Positions 50,701 through 64,000 of a stretch of DNA of 64,000 nucleotides are shown here, one piece after another. The notes under the pieces are model-generated. The model was not told where the DNA came from. It was given only the letters and a program-made list of their open reading frames with translations, and did not search any database. How positions within the stretch are numbered: the first letter of the stretch is position 1; each line of letters opens with the position of its first letter. The stretch lies in assembly GCA_013365325.1 (NCBI GenBank), contig JABVXV010000067.1, positions 1 through 64,000 of the forward strand. The letters run 5' to 3'. The position numbers and the translations under genes are program-made. This DNA comes from Dipetalonema caudispina. Taxonomy: Eukaryota > Nematoda > Chromadorea > Rhabditida > Onchocercidae.

Positions 50701-53310
50701 TCTGTTTGCAAATTTCAAATCAGAAAATCTCGTCCATTTTAACAAAAATTATCTTTCATTAAAAAGTTAAAATCATTGCTATTATATTAACTTCATCGAT
50801 GATATGTACGTATACTAAACAGCTGTTTAAGAATACTGTAAGGATAGCTATATGCTATCGTTTACATTATCTTGTACTTCTAACCACCGCTCCACCTCCT
50901 CTTACTATTCACACAATTAAAATTAGCGCAGTTGTTCGAAAGGCTATAAATCAGATTCTGTTCAACATTCCTTGATCCCTATATCTTAACATTTCTACAC
51001 TTGTTTAGCATTTGTGCACAATTTGCTGCAAGACATTAATTATCAAAATGTCGCCTAAGCTAACTATTAGCAATTTATCCCACATTTCAGTGAACAATGA
51101 AAATTAAATTATCATTATTTACTGAAATCTCAAGTTGATGTTGAAGAATATATCTTTGGTAAGTTACGAGGAACAAAGGAATTCGTTGTGAATATCCATC
51201 GGGCGATCTAGTCATATTGCTAAATTTTTACATCCCAACTACCGAAATAGCTGATATAGACCATTGACCCTAAAGAGGCTCATATAAAGCTATCTGATAT
51301 CCAAACTAGCTACTGGTTGTTCAGATCATCTTACTTCAACCGGACAGTAAATGGTAGTATTTTTCGGAATGCATGAAAATATCAGGACTATTGTGCTTTA
51401 ATATAACCAGCCTTCTATTCAATCCACTCCATGATGAAGTTCCAGATTTGTTGTATGTATATGATTTACCTAGAACTAATGCTGGTACTTACTGGGTAGC
51501 TTAATTCAATTTCTTTACCTGATTCTCAGAGCTTAACTTGAGAAGCAAAGACCACGATATAGCCTATACTTCAATTTAATTTCACTTCTGCAATACTATC
51601 TACTGAATAAAATGTAACATGAAATATACTTTAAAGTTAGGATGAATCGAGATTTATATTCTCGAAGTTCAAGCATCTGTACGAGATGTTTTCCGAGCGA
51701 ATGGCTATTACAATCGATCATTTCCTTCCATCTTTTGCAAACAAATCGACAGTTATCGATATCGTATCGTGGTAAATGTTTCAAAATATGCAGATGTATT
51801 TCAGGAGGTAACGATGATATCGCGAATACTGTTCCAGCTTCCTCATCATCCTATTTTGAGAGATATTCATGAATTTGTAGTCGAATTTATGAACTGACTT
51901 TTTTCTTGGTTTCTTCAAACCTTGAATCTACCCTGACTTCGTCAACAACATTAGGAATTTTGCAGCAACCAATTAGCAACTGATTTATTGATTCACAGGA
52001 GCATCTTCAGAATTTTCTTAGGTAGGAGACGAGCAAATTTAGCAATACGTTTATTAAAAAGATTCTTCATCGGAGCTCTCTTGTAGAGTTTGTTTGTTTG
52101 TTTGCGCAAGGTATCCTACCTGTACATACCTGATGATAGTTAATTGAGGTTGAAGATGCACTTTGATTCATGTAACATGACCCCAGGAGAAGAGTGGTCG
52201 AAGTTGCTACCTTGACCACTGCTTGCGAAGCATGCATGATTGATGTAGTTGAGGATGATGAAATTGCCGTTGTGGTCGCATATGATGTTGACGGCAGCTG
52301 AAAATAAACTTTCCAATTTATTCGATCAACATTTGGGAATTTTAAATAAGATTTGCTAGTTGCAATAGAAATTAGTTATTTAATTTTAAGAAATACATTT
52401 TTCTTTCGGACATTTCACAAACATTAACTTCCAGGATGGAAGAACCTCCCAATTTACTTTAGCTTTTCAAAATCTTGAAGCTCACTGTTACCATTCTAAT
52501 TTGTCTTACTTCATAATTATACGGTTATTGCCAAATCAATCGTACTAAGTTTTTGAACCACAAATTTTTAATTTGTTAAATTTCTTCCAATTTTACATTA
52601 TTTCTAGTAGCAGTAATTTTCTCATCGATGACTTCTTGATATTAATGCAAGAAAAGCTATAAGCTATTCGCACTATGGCTGATCTGCTTGGATTTAGAAT
52701 TAATCTTTTAGTAACAAAGAAAACTTCTCAACATTAATTTTAGTAATAGTAATTTTCTAATCGATGAATTTTTGAATCATCGATGCGTAGTGAAGCAAAG
52801 TAAGTTCAAAACTATATAGATGAAATAGTTGACAGTATAGTTCGAGTATTCGCAATTTTCAGCTGTTGATTTATAAATAAATTTTCATACCAATAACAGC
52901 TGAAATTCTGAGAGTCAAAGATAGAGAGCAAAAGAACTAGATAAACAAGATGGTACTTAAAAGTTGAGGAAGATTTTATTCAAAATTGCGTAATATTCCG
53001 AAGATGGGAAAAGAAGGATGGCATATAAAATTAGGTTGAAAATTTTAAACAATTAAATGAGCAAGATGAATGTGTTAATTCATAACAAAATTAACAATCC
53101 AGAAGTTATTTAGAGAAAAACAAAAAGATTTGTACTGTCGTTAATTGGTTTTTAAATTAAATTTAATAGGACTTCAATGAAGCTTCAAAACTTTCAAATT
53201 TGAATATAAAGAAGAATGAATTTCACAATTATTGCGAAATTCGTTGAAAAAAAAAAAAAAACAAAACCAAAAAGCAATTGTACCTGCTCAGCGCAAACGT
53301 CGGCTGCCAT
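47736..53310 (-). CDS. F-box protein (SCF substrate receptor candidate)
   Basis: F-box proteins bind Skp1 and bring substrates to the SCF ubiquitin ligase. Seven exons join in phase: 53310-53284, 52297-52130, 51850-51630, 50368-50092, 49189-48966, 48530-48254, 47954-47736; about 471 residues. Residues 1-65 are Ser/Thr-rich. The F-box begins near residue 79 with SLPPEIHLHILKHLPRYDI and continues through NCRFVCKRWKEMID. A basic, glutamine-rich low-complexity segment follows (about 155-205: KRRRTRT, QQQERHDEDEQQQQ). The remaining 265 residues have regular Leu/Phe spacing that could fold as a ligand-binding domain, though I do not recognise it; it ends ALLLWDDKDGLHVA. The start ATG directly follows an ATTCAG acceptor, which implies trans-splicing. 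The splice phases agree everywhere; the specific orthologue is unknown. Confidence 0.82.
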
Positions 53311-54116
53311 CTGAATTAAATTCAAACCAACAACCAGCACCAGGAATAGCTCTAGACTGTACGTTTGGTAAATAGACCAAGGGAGGAGCAGCTGAAGAAT
53401 GAATTGGGTGTGAAATTTCGACAATATAGCTGGCGATGCTTGCAATGATGATGGACTAACTGATTGGGATAGAAAAATTATGGATTTTATTTTTCTTCAC
53501 TGAATAAACACATTTAATTCTTCTTCAATTTCTGAAAAGAGATAAGTAAATCTGAAAAGAAGATTTTTATTATCCGATGAAAAGCATTAAATTTCCGTCA
53601 AATAGCAACAAATAATACCAAACTAAAACAATTACTCTACGATCAATGTAAAGTTACTGTTTGATAAAATAAAAAAAGAAAAAAGAAACTAATTGAAAAT
53701 TCACAAATAATAATGAATTTAGACGCTATCATTACAGTAATAATTTATAATTTAAGAAGAGAGATTAAAAGAATTTACAGAAATAAATGAAGATGATAAG
53801 CTACAATAAAAACATATATGATATTATCGATTTGTGCCGATGAAAAATGAATGAATTAAAATTATGCACGAAAGGAGGAGGAAAAATTATTGACTATTCC
53901 ACCTGGAAATTTCTATTCCTATAAAAATAGATGGATCCGATCGACCAATACTCATTTTGTTCAACAGTGCTCATCAAAATTCACATTTTGCGGGTATTAG
54001 AAGAGCTCGTCCGAAAAGATTTCTCTCTTTTTCTTTCTACCGGATGCACAACTGCCAATTGGATGACGATTTTATGACAATCAAAAAATAACATACCGTC
54101 TCCAGCAGGAAGTGCG

Positions 54117-54144
54117 CACACAAACACACACACACACACACACA
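54117..54144. repeat. CA microsatellite
   Basis: Roughly a dozen CA units with one AAAC interruption, about 800 bases upstream of the F-box start codon. Confidence 0.8.
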
Positions 54145-57100
54145 TACTCATCGTAATGGGAAAGGTGCGATTCTCGGGGAATACGGTATGAAATGGCTCA
54201 TAATGTGAAATTACCGCCGCAATTCTGCAACAAATAAAACTGACATTGGAAATTCAATTGGACAGATAAAAGAAGCAAAAGAATGAATAAATGTAACCAT
54301 AGTCTTCTCAAGACTGATTGCTTGAGATACTTAGGGGAAATTTTAGGACAAAAGCGCTTAGGAGAAACATGTAGTTTGAATTTGTTGGAAATGTTCAACG
54401 AAAAATAAAACATCAGAGATGTATGAAATGTACATCTTATGATATATGGAAAAAAAAGTGGTGTTTGTACAACTTCTTTCACAACATCTGCACAATTTTA
54501 CAGGCATTATTTGGGAAAAAGTACAATTGTTCATCCGCCTTTTCAGAAAACCGGAAGGTTCATAATTTTTTTTTCTATTTTGTGAAGTGGACAAAACAAT
54601 GATATATTAGTAGAAAAATTGCGGGAAACGTCAGAAGATGAAAGAGTTGCAATTTACGCCTACAAATGGAAATCAATATTATTAGTGAATGGTTTGGTGA
54701 TGTTCAATTTTGAGGAAAAATTATTGAACTTACTTTGGAAAATTTGCACATGACGAATGAAAGATCGTGCAACAGAACAAAGATTGTATAATTTTAATTT
54801 TATTGGAAGTTGATTCGCGAATGATATTACTATTAAATAGTGGTGAATCCTAACAATTTTAAATGTCTTAGTTGAAAAGAGCTAAGATTTCAAGATTAGA
54901 ATCATCACGCCATTGTTGAGTATGTGATCCCTGAATTCAGCAATTAAATAAACTGTCACACTCATTGCTTGTATATTCGATGAAAAAAGTAAAATATTCC
55001 TAGTAATATTAATGATATTGATTTCTTTTTTTTTCACTAAATTACTCTATTTGTTTTTCAAGGAAGATCTGCAGTGTAAGTGGAAACTACCAACTGATTC
55101 GTGTAATAAATCATTTTCACAAAAGGATGTGAATGTCATGCGATTAGTAAGATGACCTTTGTTGGATTCACTGTATTAAATAATGTCATCTCATATAAAA
55201 TGTCACCGTAATCGGCTTAAGTATGTATGTTTTTTCTATCCTATAACAGTGGTTGTAGCATATTTGGCACGAATAATTCAAATTTCTCATATTCCAAATC
55301 CAAATCTAAATTAAAATATAAATCTAGATTCTATTTATTATAATATCTTAATAAACTTGAAACTACCGTCTGATAAATCTCAAAGGCAACCATTTCAACA
55401 AATATTCGACAGGCGAGAAAAAGCTTTGTCATTTGTTCATTATATATGTAAATATTTGTTTAGAATTCTTTTAGCCTACACAGTCAGTTTAAAATGATAA
55501 TCCTTCTCAAAAATGTCATCCTTGTTACTAGTTGACATGTGCAATTTTAATCTCATTATTAAAAATAGAAGCCATATTTAAACTTTTCTATCACATGGAA
55601 AGAATATGATTGGTGTAAATATTATAGTAATTCATCCTTAAACTCGATTTTGAAGACGAACTATTAGTTTACAAAAATTAATTTGCATAAATTACGGTAA
55701 CTATTTGTTGATGACGGATGATGTGAACTTAATGCAAATGAAGAAAAAAATAAGTTAAAGAGGGAAAGATTTAACAACCTGTATATTTAATCACAAGTAA
55801 GCAAGACATATCTTCTCATCGTTATCGGAAAAATTTTTTTAAAAAATTAAAAATTCGATGTTTGTCTGATAAAACTTATAATGTTATAGTATGGTACCTA
55901 CAGTATTGGTGTTACTGTATTTCCCTCGATACTTAGTATCACTACAGTGAGCTGGATTATACGATAAGACAGAAACAGTATCCTTTTATTATGCTATGAT
56001 CTTGAACTTAGAACAGTCAATATCGTGAAAGAATGAAAGCTACGATGCCATTTCAACTGTTGTATCATTTTTCTCAATCTGTAACTGGTCCGATTATTCA
56101 GATTATCTGGTTGAAAATACTGATTACAAAGAAAGAAATTACTGAAAAAGTGAACTAAATTATCTAAGAGGAGGAGAAGAAGCTGTTTGAATTATCGCCT
56201 ACAGATAAAAATGTGTATGAGTAAAAAACTTCAATGCACTAACAAAAACTTATTACGATTATCAGAATACAGTACTCCACTGGGAATGATAATTGATAAA
56301 TCAGCTTGTTTAGCGATTCGATTAGAGTAGAAGAATGAATTAAGAACTCAGAAAATAGGAAGAATAGCCTGTGGATGTTAAATCAATCTAAATAACTGCT
56401 ATAACGAATATTGACTTATTGCAGTATATGATTTGCAATTGGATACTGTATTTTATCGTTATAAGAAATCATGGTAAGATAATTTTTGCATATTTACACT
56501 CTACCGAAACTCTCTGAATTTTTCAGGTGCATTATCTTAAGTGTAAAATGCATTTTCAAATAAAAAGAAACCTAACCTGTTCAAAGTGAATAAAGACTTA
56601 ATCCTTTCCTTTCATCAGATACATATGATGATCGTAGTATTAACTATTAATTAAAGATCGCAGTATTGGCCAGATCATAGTTAAAAGATCCAATAAGAAA
56701 TCAATTAGGTAGATGAAATCAACTCGAAATTTTGAATGAATATAATTGGAATAGTGAAAGTGCTAGCATACAATCATCCCTGTTCTAACCAACCAAACAC
56801 TGGGCAAGAACAAATTGTCCAAATATCCGTTTCGTACACCCAAACACACACCCGTACAGACACGCATAAACTCGTATAACACATCTATCAGTATCATCAT
56901 CATCATCATCAGAAGCAGCTGATAGTTGCTCCGCCTTACCTCATTGAAGCAATCCAATAAACGAGAAAATGAAAGGAGGAGTCTTTGGTAGGCCTGTTCT
57001 TTGCCAGGTAAACACATTTCTTCTCATCCATTTTTACATTTGAAGTTAGTCGGAAAAATTGACTTTATCAATGAATTTCATTTGCACTTTCAAATTCTTG

Positions 57101-57244
57101 GCTCTTTTTTAAATTTAATTTCTTATTTTAAGTAGTCAAATAAAAGCGTTATTGTTTATTGTGCAAATGCAAACAATTAATCGTAATTATACCATCACAG
57201 TTCGTTTTATTTAAGATTTCGTGTCTTACTTATTTGTTTTACAG

Positions 57245-57267
57245 TTTTTTTTTTTTTTTTTTTTTTT
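57245..57267. repeat. T homopolymer, 23 bases
   Basis: Uninterrupted run of T; length may vary between individuals and between sequencing reads. Confidence 0.85.
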
Positions 57268-59495
57268 AAGAAAAACAGCATTATTTATTTCATTCATTAC
57301 GAAAGAGCAATCTAATTTCCCTAAATTAAAATTAACTTCTACTTAACATAATAGTTTATGTAATTAAAGTAGATATTATTTCGACGTAATCATATTGTTA
57401 CTTTTAAATGATGGAGTAAAATATCTTTGAAGAGATCCCATTTTCTAGAAAAATTGAAAGCGTGACTTCAGTATCTCCCCCGATATTTGCCAGTGAATAC
57501 TGACGGTATTTCTCATTAATAGATAAGTAGAAGCAGAATACTGATGGGTACTGTGACCTATAGTTTTAGAAAAATATTACTAATCAAGTAATATAAAATT
57601 TTTGACAATATTCGGATTTTTTAAACTACGTACGTCGATGTAACCGCGGGAAGGTTTAAGAAAGACGTCCATCTCTTTTTTTTTTTTTTTTGATGTGATA
57701 GAGTGTACTTATTATGCAGCCAAACATGCATATAAGTGGTGGATAAGTAGTAATATCCGATTTACTAACACTTCTTGTAACAGTTACTGTTCACTCTTCA
57801 TGCAATCCCAATTGCAATCTTCTTGCACAATGGTCATCAACTGCTTAACCTTGCCATGTCACTTTTGATTTAATTCAAAGCTTTTGGAATATTTTCTTGA
57901 AATGGACCCTGTCATATAAAATCCTCAACAATCATCTAATTACAGAAGTTTCGTGAGAAAATAGCGTAAGTGAAGGAATTATTCATTAATAATATTTTGT
58001 TGGGTCAAAAATATGAAACCGTAAATAAGGAATTTCTTTTCGTCAGTTTCACTTTTTTTAAGTTATATTTAATAATTAATTAATGTTGATTAATGTAGCA
58101 TATATTGTCGAAAATTCGAAAAACCGAAAATCCTTAGAGAGAAAATGGAAAAAAGCGGAATTCATTACATTTCAACAGTTACATTTCAGCATACGTTAAT
58201 AAGCCAATAAAATTGGAAACATTATTGCATACCGTAAATAACTAACTTAGGAATTAAATATTTAATCAGAATTTTTGAATCGATGTGATTTGTTAAATTT
58301 TATTCACAATATGAGGTGGCAAATCTTAGATCCTAGTGGCTTTATTTAAGTGAACAGAAAAGGACAAAATGCATTAGAAAAAAGAGCTCAGAGTGGATAT
58401 TACAGGTGTACAAACAGTAGCCTTACCTTTTCAAACTAATATCCCTTCATTTTGTTGATTTCGAAAAAATTCATTCCATTTTTATCCTGGAAGTTTCGTC
58501 TTTTTTAAAGAAATGAGTAAATTGCTGTTAATTTCTCTTGACAGAAACCAAAAAGTATGTATTGAGTAAAAAATATTTGTAAAGAACCCTTTGTCAAATG
58601 TGATCCGAGCACTTTTATGGCAAGAATTCCAAAATTTTTGGGCAAACGCAATGATATTTGGATGGAATAAATAGCTGTTGATAAAACTAAACGTTAGACT
58701 CAAAATGATTATATTAGATGAGTCTAAAGTTCCACAAACGGATATGTTTACTGTGCGATCAAATTCTGACAACATGAAAATTTCCCATTTCTGCATGAAT
58801 GAATCCAAAAATCAACTAGCAGCTATGTGTGATATAAAAAGTTATGATTTCATTGCTAGGCTGATATCATATCATAACAACGTGGTCATTTATCGATGTA
58901 TGTGCATTGAACAAAATATCAAAATGACAGTATCATCACTTGAAGTTTTCCAAATACACTCAAACATTACATTCTAGGGATCTTGAAATATGTCAAATTT
59001 TTGTTATCTTTTATAAATTTCCATTGAAATATTCTACTTTTTGGAATTTTTTTCTACAAAATATTTTTGTATTACAAAAAAGAAAAAAAAAAAAGAATCC
59101 AGGTTTAATAGATATGTACGGCGCCGACTAGACGAGGCATCCTGCTGGTTGCTGCTAATATTTGAGCGGAAAAAAAAAATACCTGTATGAGAAGAATGAT
59201 ACAAAATGCTCATGTACTTTTTCTTCATATCTAATCACTTTTTTGATGTTTCGGCACAAGCTACTTGATATATTTGTATCAATTGTTGTGAGGAAACCGA
59301 TATAATGATAATGGTCAGGAAACAAGAATTTTTTCCCCATTCCTTTATTACAATTTCTTCAATTTACCAATTATTAAATCCCGAATTTCTCATATTCATC
59401 ATTTGCAAATTCATTTTTGATTAGCTAAATTAAGGCGGTAATTTAGTTCGCAAATTGTTTCTACTCCTATCGATGATTTTTTTGATGCATGCGTC

Positions 59496-59497
59496 TC

Positions 59498-59531
<34 letters not shown>

Positions 59532-59532
59532 G
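59496..59532. repeat. AAC trinucleotide microsatellite
   Basis: About eleven AAC units ending in AGC. On the minus strand it makes an artificial run of valines inside an open frame, which is not a gene. Confidence 0.85.
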
Positions 59533-60334
59533 CAATAATGACAAATGACAATGATTTAGAAGGGTGGTACGGTGCGGATCCTTTCATAACGCTCATTTGA
59601 ACAGGTTCTCATTGCGGAGTAATACTACCCCCATGTTTACAACCAATTTACAAACGAGGGTTTTACGCTATTTTAAATTTAAATCATACAACAATTTACA
59701 TTAATTTTACATTTTCAGGTCGATTTTTTTTTTCAGAAATTTTTTTTGAGTCATTTTTCCGATATAGTAAAATAAAAGATCATCGTTTAGTTCATTTAGA
59801 GAAGAGTCGAATAAAATAGTATGAACATAAAAGGAAAAGTTGAAAATATGAATGAATACAAATGAATTAATTTGTTAATTAAATAAATCAGATCAAATTA
59901 GAGAAATTGAAATGTATGCAAATTTTTGATGAAGAAAATGAGGCATATCTTGCAAATAACGATAATTCAGAGGATAAGGGACAGTATGTAGTCAATATAT
60001 TGGAACCAAAATGGCATTTATCATTTTGGCTCAATGCAACTAAAACATTAATCTTTCCTATGTTCCATTTTATCCGCTTTTAATCGCATATTAAAATATA
60101 TGACCAAATGGCTTCATCCATGTCTTTTGATATGCGTACTAAATTTTAATATTTTCATTGAAAATTTAGCGCAAGTAGTGGAATGTCTCGAAATGTGGAA
60201 ATATTTCTTTCCAATCTTCGATAAAACAAAATTTTTGAGAAAATTAAGTCCATTTTAATTTAATGAGTAAGTATTAATATAGATTTGCCTGTTGTCTTAA
60301 TTAATTAATTGTTTCAAACTATCGTTTTATGTAC

Positions 60335-60363
<29 letters not shown>
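60335..60363. repeat. A homopolymer, 29 bases
   Basis: Longest homopolymer of the window. It could be the tail of a retroposed copy, but no parent sequence or target-site duplication is apparent upstream. Confidence 0.85.
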
Positions 60364-60365
<2 letters not shown>

Positions 60366-61496
60366 GGAATAATTATGTCAGACAGTTTCAGTGTTCGTAT
60401 TATGTTGGAGTTCATTATTTGAAAATGGAGAAGTTGGAAATTCAAGAAGGATTTCAACATAAATTTACTTTTGATAGAAATGGTCGCACAAAATGAGACT
60501 TCTGTCTTTTCTCAGAAAATTATCTCATTTGTCTTGTAACTGTCAGTTATATATATCACTGTGATCATATAAATCACTTTCTGGAACTAGGCCTAACAGT
60601 GCTTGTTCAGTTGCGACTGACAAGTCCATCGAACAGAAGTTTTCAATATTTGTTCATAAAGAATTTCATTTTACAATTATTATTTAAAGAAGTTTTCTAC
60701 GGTCCAAGTTCAACTTTAAAAATGATAAGAAAAATGAAAAGAAATTTTATCAACAAAATTTTGATGAAAAATAATGCCACTTCCTTACATAAAACCTCGC
60801 GTAATCACATTTTCAAATAGACTAAAATAAGTTTATCAAAGTAGTGGAAGAGAACTTTTATTAAGCATTCGTTAATTACCAAAAAACAAAAGGCAGGCTA
60901 TGGTGAAGAAAGGAACTAATAGATACTATAAATTATTATCCAATTTGATAGCAAAAAAGTGCGGGTAGGATGAGCTTCTGCAGAGCAACTGTCTGTAAGG
61001 ATGAAATATAAACATGCATTTTCAACTAAAAATTTCAAACCACATCAAATTTAAGTCTGATTCCAAATTGGAAATTTCCATTTAAAAATATTTCACATCA
61101 TATAGATCAGTCAAAAAATGAACGATAGTGATGAAATTGAGTTATGAGGCGTAAAAAAAACCAATTTTCACATTTTCACCAAAGGTTGTTGGCTATTGTT
61201 TGGAAGGAAAAGGATGAATGTATGAATGGATAGATTTATCCAATCGTAAGGTATGTATGTACCATTACTATCTACCTATTTGATAACAAAATGGTTGGAT
61301 GGAACAAATTATCGGCCTGAATCGTTCCAACGACATTTATTGCGCCTACTTTTTCACCTCTTCCTCTTCCTCTTCTTCCTTCTACACTTTTGACATTCCT
61401 ACAAATGCTGCGAAAATGTAAATTTGTTTAGAGAGGATGAAGGGAGAGGAAAGGCTGAGAGGACGATGAGAATCGATTCTTATTGGAAAGGGAATA

Positions 61497-61545
61497 AATG
61501 AATGACTGAATGACTGAATGACTGAATGAATGAATGAATGAATGC
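61497..61545. repeat. GAAT/GACT tetranucleotide repeat
   Basis: Alternating GAATGACT units followed by five pure GAAT units; typical compound microsatellite. Confidence 0.8.
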
Positions 61546-62175
61546 CTTCAACATTATTTATCCAGCAGTTGTTCAACACGATGTCATCTTAATGATATGT
61601 ATTATATGTCAGGACATGTTAAATGATTTTCCCTTTCCTTTTTTCTTTTTTTTTTTTACTTCAAAATTTGCATTTATAGTTAGCTTTCTTTTTCTCTTTG
61701 TAATATTTGACTTTCATACTTTCATTGTTTGTCATCTCTTTAATATATCGTCTAAAAATTCAAGAAATGAAATGAAAATCATTGATGCAAGCCAAGAAAA
61801 AAAGATAATTAAATTGTTGAGAATGAAATTAGCATCAATTTGACACTGCCCTTCTCTGTTATTGAACCATAACGCTACATTTCGAAGCAAAACTGGAAGT
61901 AAATTTGATCTCTTACGATACAAATTACGAAAAAATTCCGATTTGCTGCTAAATAAAAGGAAGAATTCTCAAAAAAAAATATTACTTTTGTTTATGAAAA
62001 TAAGCAAAAATAATATTTTGACTTTTTTAATGAAATATTAAATAAAGAAAAAGATAAGACAGGTAGATAAGTGAAGGAATAGCAGATCGCCACACTGATG
62101 ATACTGCTGATTTACTAAAATCCATTAACAGCTTGAAATTTATGAGGAAGAAGATAACCGATTTTTCTTCGTACT

Positions 62176-62248
62176 CACAAACACCCACCCACACACATCC
62201 ACCCACACACATCCACCCACACACACATACACATACACACACACAAAC
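62176..62248. repeat. CA-rich minisatellite
   Basis: Three copies of a 14-base unit, ACACATCCACCCAC-like, followed by CA units. The C-rich strand bias is strong. Confidence 0.8.
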
Positions 62249-62880
62249 AGATTTTTCCACCATCGCAAAATGTTCATCGTTTTATTCTATCAATTTTTTG
62301 TGAATATTAATATTTCAATTTGAAAATTTCGAAATTTCTAAAATTTTTTTTGATTGACTTAACTGTGAAAATTGGATCTTTTTTAGTTTCATTACCGTTG
62401 CCATCGTTGCAATCTTAATATTTATGAAACTGCACAAATATTTTAGTCTACTCATCGCTCGAATTCTCAAGCTAAATTAGATTTTAAAGGTAATTTTTAA
62501 AGTAACTTTACCCAATCGTAATCACTACCATGATAACTGTCTGTCACAATGATCGATTATCAATGCTATGATTATCATTATTATTTCCTTTAACATTAGA
62601 ATACTGTTGCTACTGCTATCATTCTGATAAGATCCCTTTAAGTAGTTCAGTTTATAAAATTAAGGGAAAATGATAGTGGGATGCGCAGGTTGTATCAGAT
62701 TAATTATCATCGATGGCATTAAATTTCCTTGACCTCTCTGTAAGAAATTCAATCTTCCATATCTATCTTATCTATATTTTTATGAAAATATTAGCTGAAA
62801 AAAAAAAAGTTTCTAATTGAGAACTGAAAATGTTTGTAATATTTTTTCCGAAAATATTTTTAAATAACTGTCTGCATTTC

Positions 62881-62945
62881 AATATATTTAGTAGTAATTT
62901 TAATATATTTAATAATGATTTTTAATATGTTTAATAATGATTTTA
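62881..62945. repeat. Three-copy tandem repeat of about 21 bases
   Basis: The unit AATATATTTAATAATGATTT, with a few substitutions, is repeated three times in a row. Confidence 0.7.
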
Positions 62946-64000
62946 GACAAAGCTGAATTTAATGAATTGGATTGAACTGGTTGGCACTGAACTAAATTGA
63001 GTCATATTAATTATTTCTATTAATCATATTTTTGCTCGCGTTTTATTGTTTTTTGAGGAGAATTCTCACGTGCCCAATCGACAACCAATTGTATTGTTTT
63101 GTTACTCAAGTAAGAATTTCGTGAATTTTTATAGAATACTGATATTTAATGATTTTGAATTTTTTTTTTTTGCTCTGTAAACGATTGAAATAAAAGCAAT
63201 TTTTTATCAAAGAAAGAATTTCTTTGGTTCTATTGTCAAGTGCCATCTGATGACCTTTATAGAGAGATGTTCTCCGTTGATAACTCCAAAATGGAATCTT
63301 AGTTCTGCGCAAATTGATGTAAATTTTCCTTTTAACTGAATTGAATTTCTGCAGTTTTTTTTTTTTTTCAGAGAAAAGCATCCTAAAAATTCTTATGATA
63401 TTTTAAATGGAAATAAAAAGGATTGTTCTGACCTCATTGTAAGAGGCCTGTTGCTAACGAAATATAACTGGGACCATTCAAAATAACAGCTTTATATGTT
63501 TCATCCATTCCGAACTCACTGCTTTATAAACACTTCAAAATGACCGCTGGCTATTAATAATCATACTTAAAAGTCACAACACAGTATACCAAATGTTTGG
63601 CTTCTTGAAGATTTTAAAACTGGCGTTATTTTTCGTTTCAACTCTAACCAACCATCATCAGTTTGATAGAGCTCAAGTTGATTTTATAATATTTTTATTG
63701 CAAATTTTTCAGCACAAATTATTTGTAATTTTTTAAATTCATTTTGATAATACGAAATGAACCCCTCATTTACGCATACGAGAGATTTTTGTACTTATAA
63801 ATCCAAATCCGTTAATTATATTCTATCTTCGACAACTACAATTCATCGTATGTAGTATATATGCTTTTTTGATGACCTTGTCAACAAAAGATTGATGTTT
63901 TTCGATCATCGCACGGCAACCACGTTCCTTTCCATCCTCTCTTACCTCTTCCTATCCTCAGATACTTGCTCTGTACAGGTGCAAAACAACCATTAACACC

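Larger units (their letters stand above)
53311..64000. other. 10.7-kb gene-poor right end
   Basis: No gene can be supported. Frames such as 54198-54482, 58482-58977, 60599-60820, 61538-61843 and 63106-63381 lack family resemblance and splice context. One possible first exon on the minus strand at 57031-56940 is listed among the findings. The stretch holds CA, AAC, GAAT and CACCCA repeats and long A/T homopolymers. Its left part is the 5' flank of the F-box gene. Confidence 0.5.

Noticed and set aside
59411..59596. Frame with a run of nine valines
   Set aside because: Translation of an AAC microsatellite.
62027..62263. Cysteine/valine-rich frame
   Set aside because: Translation of a CA-rich minisatellite, despite looking like a cysteine-rich secreted protein.

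Overview
The window looks like nuclear DNA of a parasitic nematode, most likely a spirurid or filarial worm. It is very AT-rich, and its genes are split into many short exons by introns of tens to a few hundred bases with TTTCAG-type acceptors. Several start codons lie within about 11 bases of a splice acceptor that has no upstream coding exon, as expected for spliced-leader trans-splicing. The proteins read as animal families, and no bacterial or viral gene was seen. The species is inference.

Six gene models were rebuilt exon by exon, with reading phase matching at every junction. From left to right: a COMMD10-like protein (+, 7872-9694); kinesin light chain (-, 21086-15028); a RIOX1/NO66-type JmjC ribosomal oxygenase (+, 29499-35016); a membrane-anchored COMTD1-like O-methyltransferase (-, 37133-35494); a PLD3/PLD4-like phospholipase D-family protein (-, 43465-38686); and an F-box protein (-, 53310-47736). 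Two weaker pieces are the 3' exons of an unidentified gene at the left edge (482-900, -) and a possible cysteine-rich 3' end at 11888-12466 (+).

Layout: COMMD10 and the kinesin light chain converge; the light chain and RIOX1 diverge across 8.4 kb; RIOX1 and the O-methyltransferase converge with under 500 bases between stop codons; the methyltransferase, phospholipase and F-box genes lie head to tail on the minus strand, 1.6 and 4.3 kb apart. The rightmost 10.7 kb holds no gene I can support, only microsatellites, homopolymer runs and AT-rich spacer. The genes belong to unrelated cell functions (endosomal sorting, microtubule transport, ribosome/chromatin oxidation, methyl transfer, lysosomal lipid or nucleic acid turnover, ubiquitin ligation), and nothing suggests a shared pathway. 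I found no new biological system. The points most worth a check are a GC-AG intron, a GTTCGT 5' splice site used in three genes, an 84-base translatable intron in kinesin light chain, and a compact hairpin near 11.2 kb.
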